A stretch of 64,000 bases of DNA from Scardovia inopinata JCM 12537. GTDB taxonomy: Bacteria; Actinomycetota; Actinomycetes; Actinomycetales; Bifidobacteriaceae. Under the pieces are notes generated by a model. The model worked only from the letters and a program-made list of their open reading frames with translations. It ran no database searches and was not told where the DNA came from. This document shows, in pieces, positions 62,381 through 64,000 of the stretch (within the stretch, counting starts at the first letter, position 1; each line of letters starts with the position of its first letter). The stretch covers positions 434,001-498,000 of the forward strand of contig NZ_AP012334.1 in assembly GCF_001042695.1 (NCBI RefSeq), in the 5' to 3' direction. A program made the translations under genes and the position numbers.

Positions 62381-63691
62381 ATGACTGACGTTGTAATTGT
62401 AAGTGCTGTCCGCACGCCTATTGGGACTCTTGGCGGATCCCTTAAATCGGTATCGGCAGTAGAACTGGGAACGATCGCAGCTAAGGCTGCCATTAAGCGG
62501 TCCGGCCTTGACCCAGTTGAGATTGATCAATCGATTTTTGGCAATGTTCTGCAGGCTAATAACGGGCAAAACGTAGCACGTCAAATTGCTCTCAAATCCG
62601 GAATGGACACTTCTAGCAGTGCGATGACAGTAAACGAAGTCTGCGGTTCAGGTCTTAAGGCTGTTCGCTTAGGGCAAGCAGCGATTCTGCTGGGGGATGC
62701 TGACATTGTTCTGGTTGGCGGCACGGAGAGTATGAGCAACGCGCCGTATTATGCACCCCATATGCGTTTTGGTAATAAATATGGGAATGCAGAGTTTGTT
62801 GACGGTATTTTTCGGGATGGTCTTTCTGATGCCTTTACCGGACAGCCTATGGGGATGACTGCGGAAAATGTGGCTCGAACTTTTGGGATTACTCGTCATC
62901 AGCAGGATGAATTTGCACTTTCTTCCCACAGGAGGGCAGTTGCTGCTCAGCGCTCTGGCGCCTTTGACAAAGAGATGACTCCGGTTGTTATTCATACTCG
63001 CAAGGGCGATATTCTTGTTGATGAGGATGATAGCCCTCGGCCAGATACGAACATGGAAAAGCTTGGCCGTCTGCGGACCGTTTTTATCCATTCAGAAAAG
63101 GAAGGAAGACTTTATACGGCAAAGAGCCAGAGTTCTTTGGAGAAGGACGGACAGCCTGTGGACAAAACCGAGCAGTCCCTGGACAGCACCCAGGTTTTAG
63201 GTACGGTGACTGCAGGAAATGCCAGCGGAATCAACGATGGGGCAGCGGCTTTGATTCTTATGCGCAAAGATTTGGTTGAGAAGAGACATATTCCTTATTT
63301 GGCAGAAATTCAAGGATATGCTGAAGGTGGCATCAACCCTGATTTTATGGGGTATGCGCCTAAAAGAGTCATTGAGAAAATGCTGAAGAGAACGGGTTCG
63401 ACCATTGAGAGCATCGATCTCTTTGAGATTAATGAGGCTTTTGCTGCTCAGAGCGTTGCCGTCATGAACCAGCTGGAAATTCCAGAAAATAAATTAAATA
63501 TTCATGGGGGAGCACTGGCGCTGGGGCATCCACTGGGGGCTTCCGGGGCACGGATTCTGGTGACTCTTCTTTATGCTTTGCGCGATACAGGCAAGAAGAC
63601 GGGCGTTGCCGCCCTGTGCGTAGGGGGAGGAATCGGAGTCGCTCTTCAGATACGCATGTCTGATCAGAAGGATGAGGGAGAGCAGAGGTGA
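62381..63691 (+). CDS. Acetyl-CoA C-acetyltransferase (thiolase)
   Basis: 436 residues. Catalytic NEVCGSGLKAV (Cys88), GHPLGASGARI (His) and CVGGGIG (second Cys). It condenses two acetyl-CoA to acetoacetyl-CoA. An insertion of about 30 residues (SEKEGRLYTAKSQSS...) near residue 240 is not usual. ATG 62381 follows AGGTGA; GTG 62372 is less likely. It overlaps the HMG-CoA reductase gene (GTGA), so it belongs to the mevalonate route. Confidence 0.9.
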   Translation: MTDVVIVSAVRTPIGTLGGSLKSVSAVELGTIAAKAAIKRSGLDPVEIDQSIFGNVLQANNGQNVARQIALKSGMDTSSSAMTVNEVCGSGLKAVRLGQAAILLGDADIVLVGGTESMSNAPYYAPHMRFGNKYGNAEFVDGIFRDGLSDAFTGQPMGMTAENVARTFGITRHQQDEFALSSHRRAVAAQRSGAFDKEMTPVVIHTRKGDILVDEDDSPRPDTNMEKLGRLRTVFIHSEKEGRLYTAKSQSSLEKDGQPVDKTEQSLDSTQVLGTVTAGNASGINDGAAALILMRKDLVEKRHIPYLAEIQGYAEGGINPDFMGYAPKRVIEKMLKRTGSTIESIDLFEINEAFAAQSVAVMNQLEIPENKLNIHGGALALGHPLGASGARILVTLLYALRDTGKKTGVAALCVGGGIGVALQIRMSDQKDEGEQR

Positions 63692-64000
63692 AGTTCTATC
63701 AACTTTCGCCTGAGGATCGCATAAAGACTTTGGTTGGGGATGATCTTCTCAGCCCTGAGGATGCTTCTGCCCTTCTTACCTTTCGAGGCCTTGATGATGA
63801 CATTGCCAACAATCTGATTGAGAACCAAATTGGACAGTTTGCTCTTCCCATGGGAATAGTTCGCAATCTAGCGGTTAATGGCAGAAATTATCAGGTTCTG
63901 ATGGCGACAGAGGAACCATCCGTGATAGCAGCAGCCAACAACGGAGCCAGAATCGCCAGGCTTAATGGGTTTGTTGTGGCGTCTGCCCCGAAGCGTCGCC
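63688..64000 (+). CDS. mvaA: Hydroxymethylglutaryl-CoA reductase, class II, N-terminal part (runs off right edge)
   Basis: 104 residues visible before the edge. ENQIGQFALPMGIVRNLAVNG and VLMATEEPSVIAAANNGARI are hallmarks of class II HMG-CoA reductases (the Glu in ATEEPS is catalytic). GTG start at 63688 overlaps the thiolase stop. It reduces HMG-CoA to mevalonate. The rest lies outside the window. Confidence 0.9.
   Translation, partial: MKFYQLSPEDRIKTLVGDDLLSPEDASALLTFRGLDDDIANNLIENQIGQFALPMGIVRNLAVNGRNYQVLMATEEPSVIAAANNGARIARLNGFVVASAPKRR

Overview
ORGANISM. The window looks like the chromosome of an oral, low-GC member of the Bifidobacteriaceae (Scardovia/Alloscardovia type; the species is a guess). 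Pointers are a GatCAB set, the DUF2469 / rplS-lepB-rnhB neighbourhood, a DUF6020-like membrane protein, an Asp/Arg-rich PNPase tail, and a fructan operon whose GH172 enzyme keeps the numbered catalytic glutamates of the Bifidobacterium dentium enzyme. Backbone genes look about 48% GC by eye; the CRISPR/restriction block and the HIT gene are clearly more AT-rich.

LAYOUT. 1-1.1 kb (minus): copper-type P-ATPase (cut by the left edge) preceded by a membrane-anchored cupredoxin. 1.7-4.5 kb: a nuclease-like orphan, a phosphoribosyltransferase-like protein and a SpoU/TrmH methyltransferase. 4.9-7.3 kb: Lsa-like ABC-F ATPase and an AT-rich HIT hydrolase. 7.4-10.9 kb: gatC-gatA-gatB. 11-16.7 kb: GNAT acetyltransferase, DUF2469, FAD oxidoreductase, rplS, lepB, rnhB. 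16.7-24 kb: large membrane protein, tRNA-Gly(UCC), small membrane protein, mscL, rpsO, pnp. 24.6-29.3 kb: pgm, lipid kinase, serS. 29.4-36.7 kb: tRNA-Ser(UGA), then a complete type II-C CRISPR system in the order tracrRNA - cas9 - cas1 - cas2 - array. The array has 30 perfect 36-bp repeats plus one decayed repeat. 37.2-45.8 kb: type I restriction-modification locus hsdR-hsdM-hsdS-integrase-hsdS', with the second hsdS inverted and 138-bp inverted repeats, so an invertible specificity switch. 46.4-54 kb: LacI-type operator, sugar-binding protein, two permeases, GH172, GH32 and a LacI regulator. 54-56.8 kb: small MoaF-like protein, flavodoxin-fold quinone reductase, secreted HNH/Excalibur protein. 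57.1-59.6 kb: three overlapping genes resembling icaA-icaD-icaB (poly-N-acetylglucosamine synthesis). 59.6-61.5 kb: aldo/keto reductase and tag. 62.4-64 kb: acetyl-CoA acetyltransferase overlapping HMG-CoA reductase (start of a mevalonate pathway; cut by the right edge).

HOW PARTS WORK TOGETHER. Two defence systems lie side by side next to tRNA-Ser. CRISPR repeats read on the minus strand end in an extended -10 box, and that strand ends in a hairpin plus T-run beside cas2, so crRNAs are probably made from right to left. The compact tracrRNA candidate upstream of cas9 pairs with the repeat. The fructan operon probably imports and splits difructose anhydride/inulobiose-type sugars. The array's cas-distal spacer closely matches the sugar-binding-protein gene of this same operon.

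MOST UNUSUAL. (1) A dispersed palindromic element occurs three times with conserved ~20-bp arms and exactly 50 variable bases between them. (2) The spacer match to a sugar transporter gene. (3) The CRISPR terminator made from the last repeat and an inverted decayed half-repeat. (4) The hsdS inversion system with extra cross-domain repeats. All functional assignments were made by reading sequence; no database search was run.
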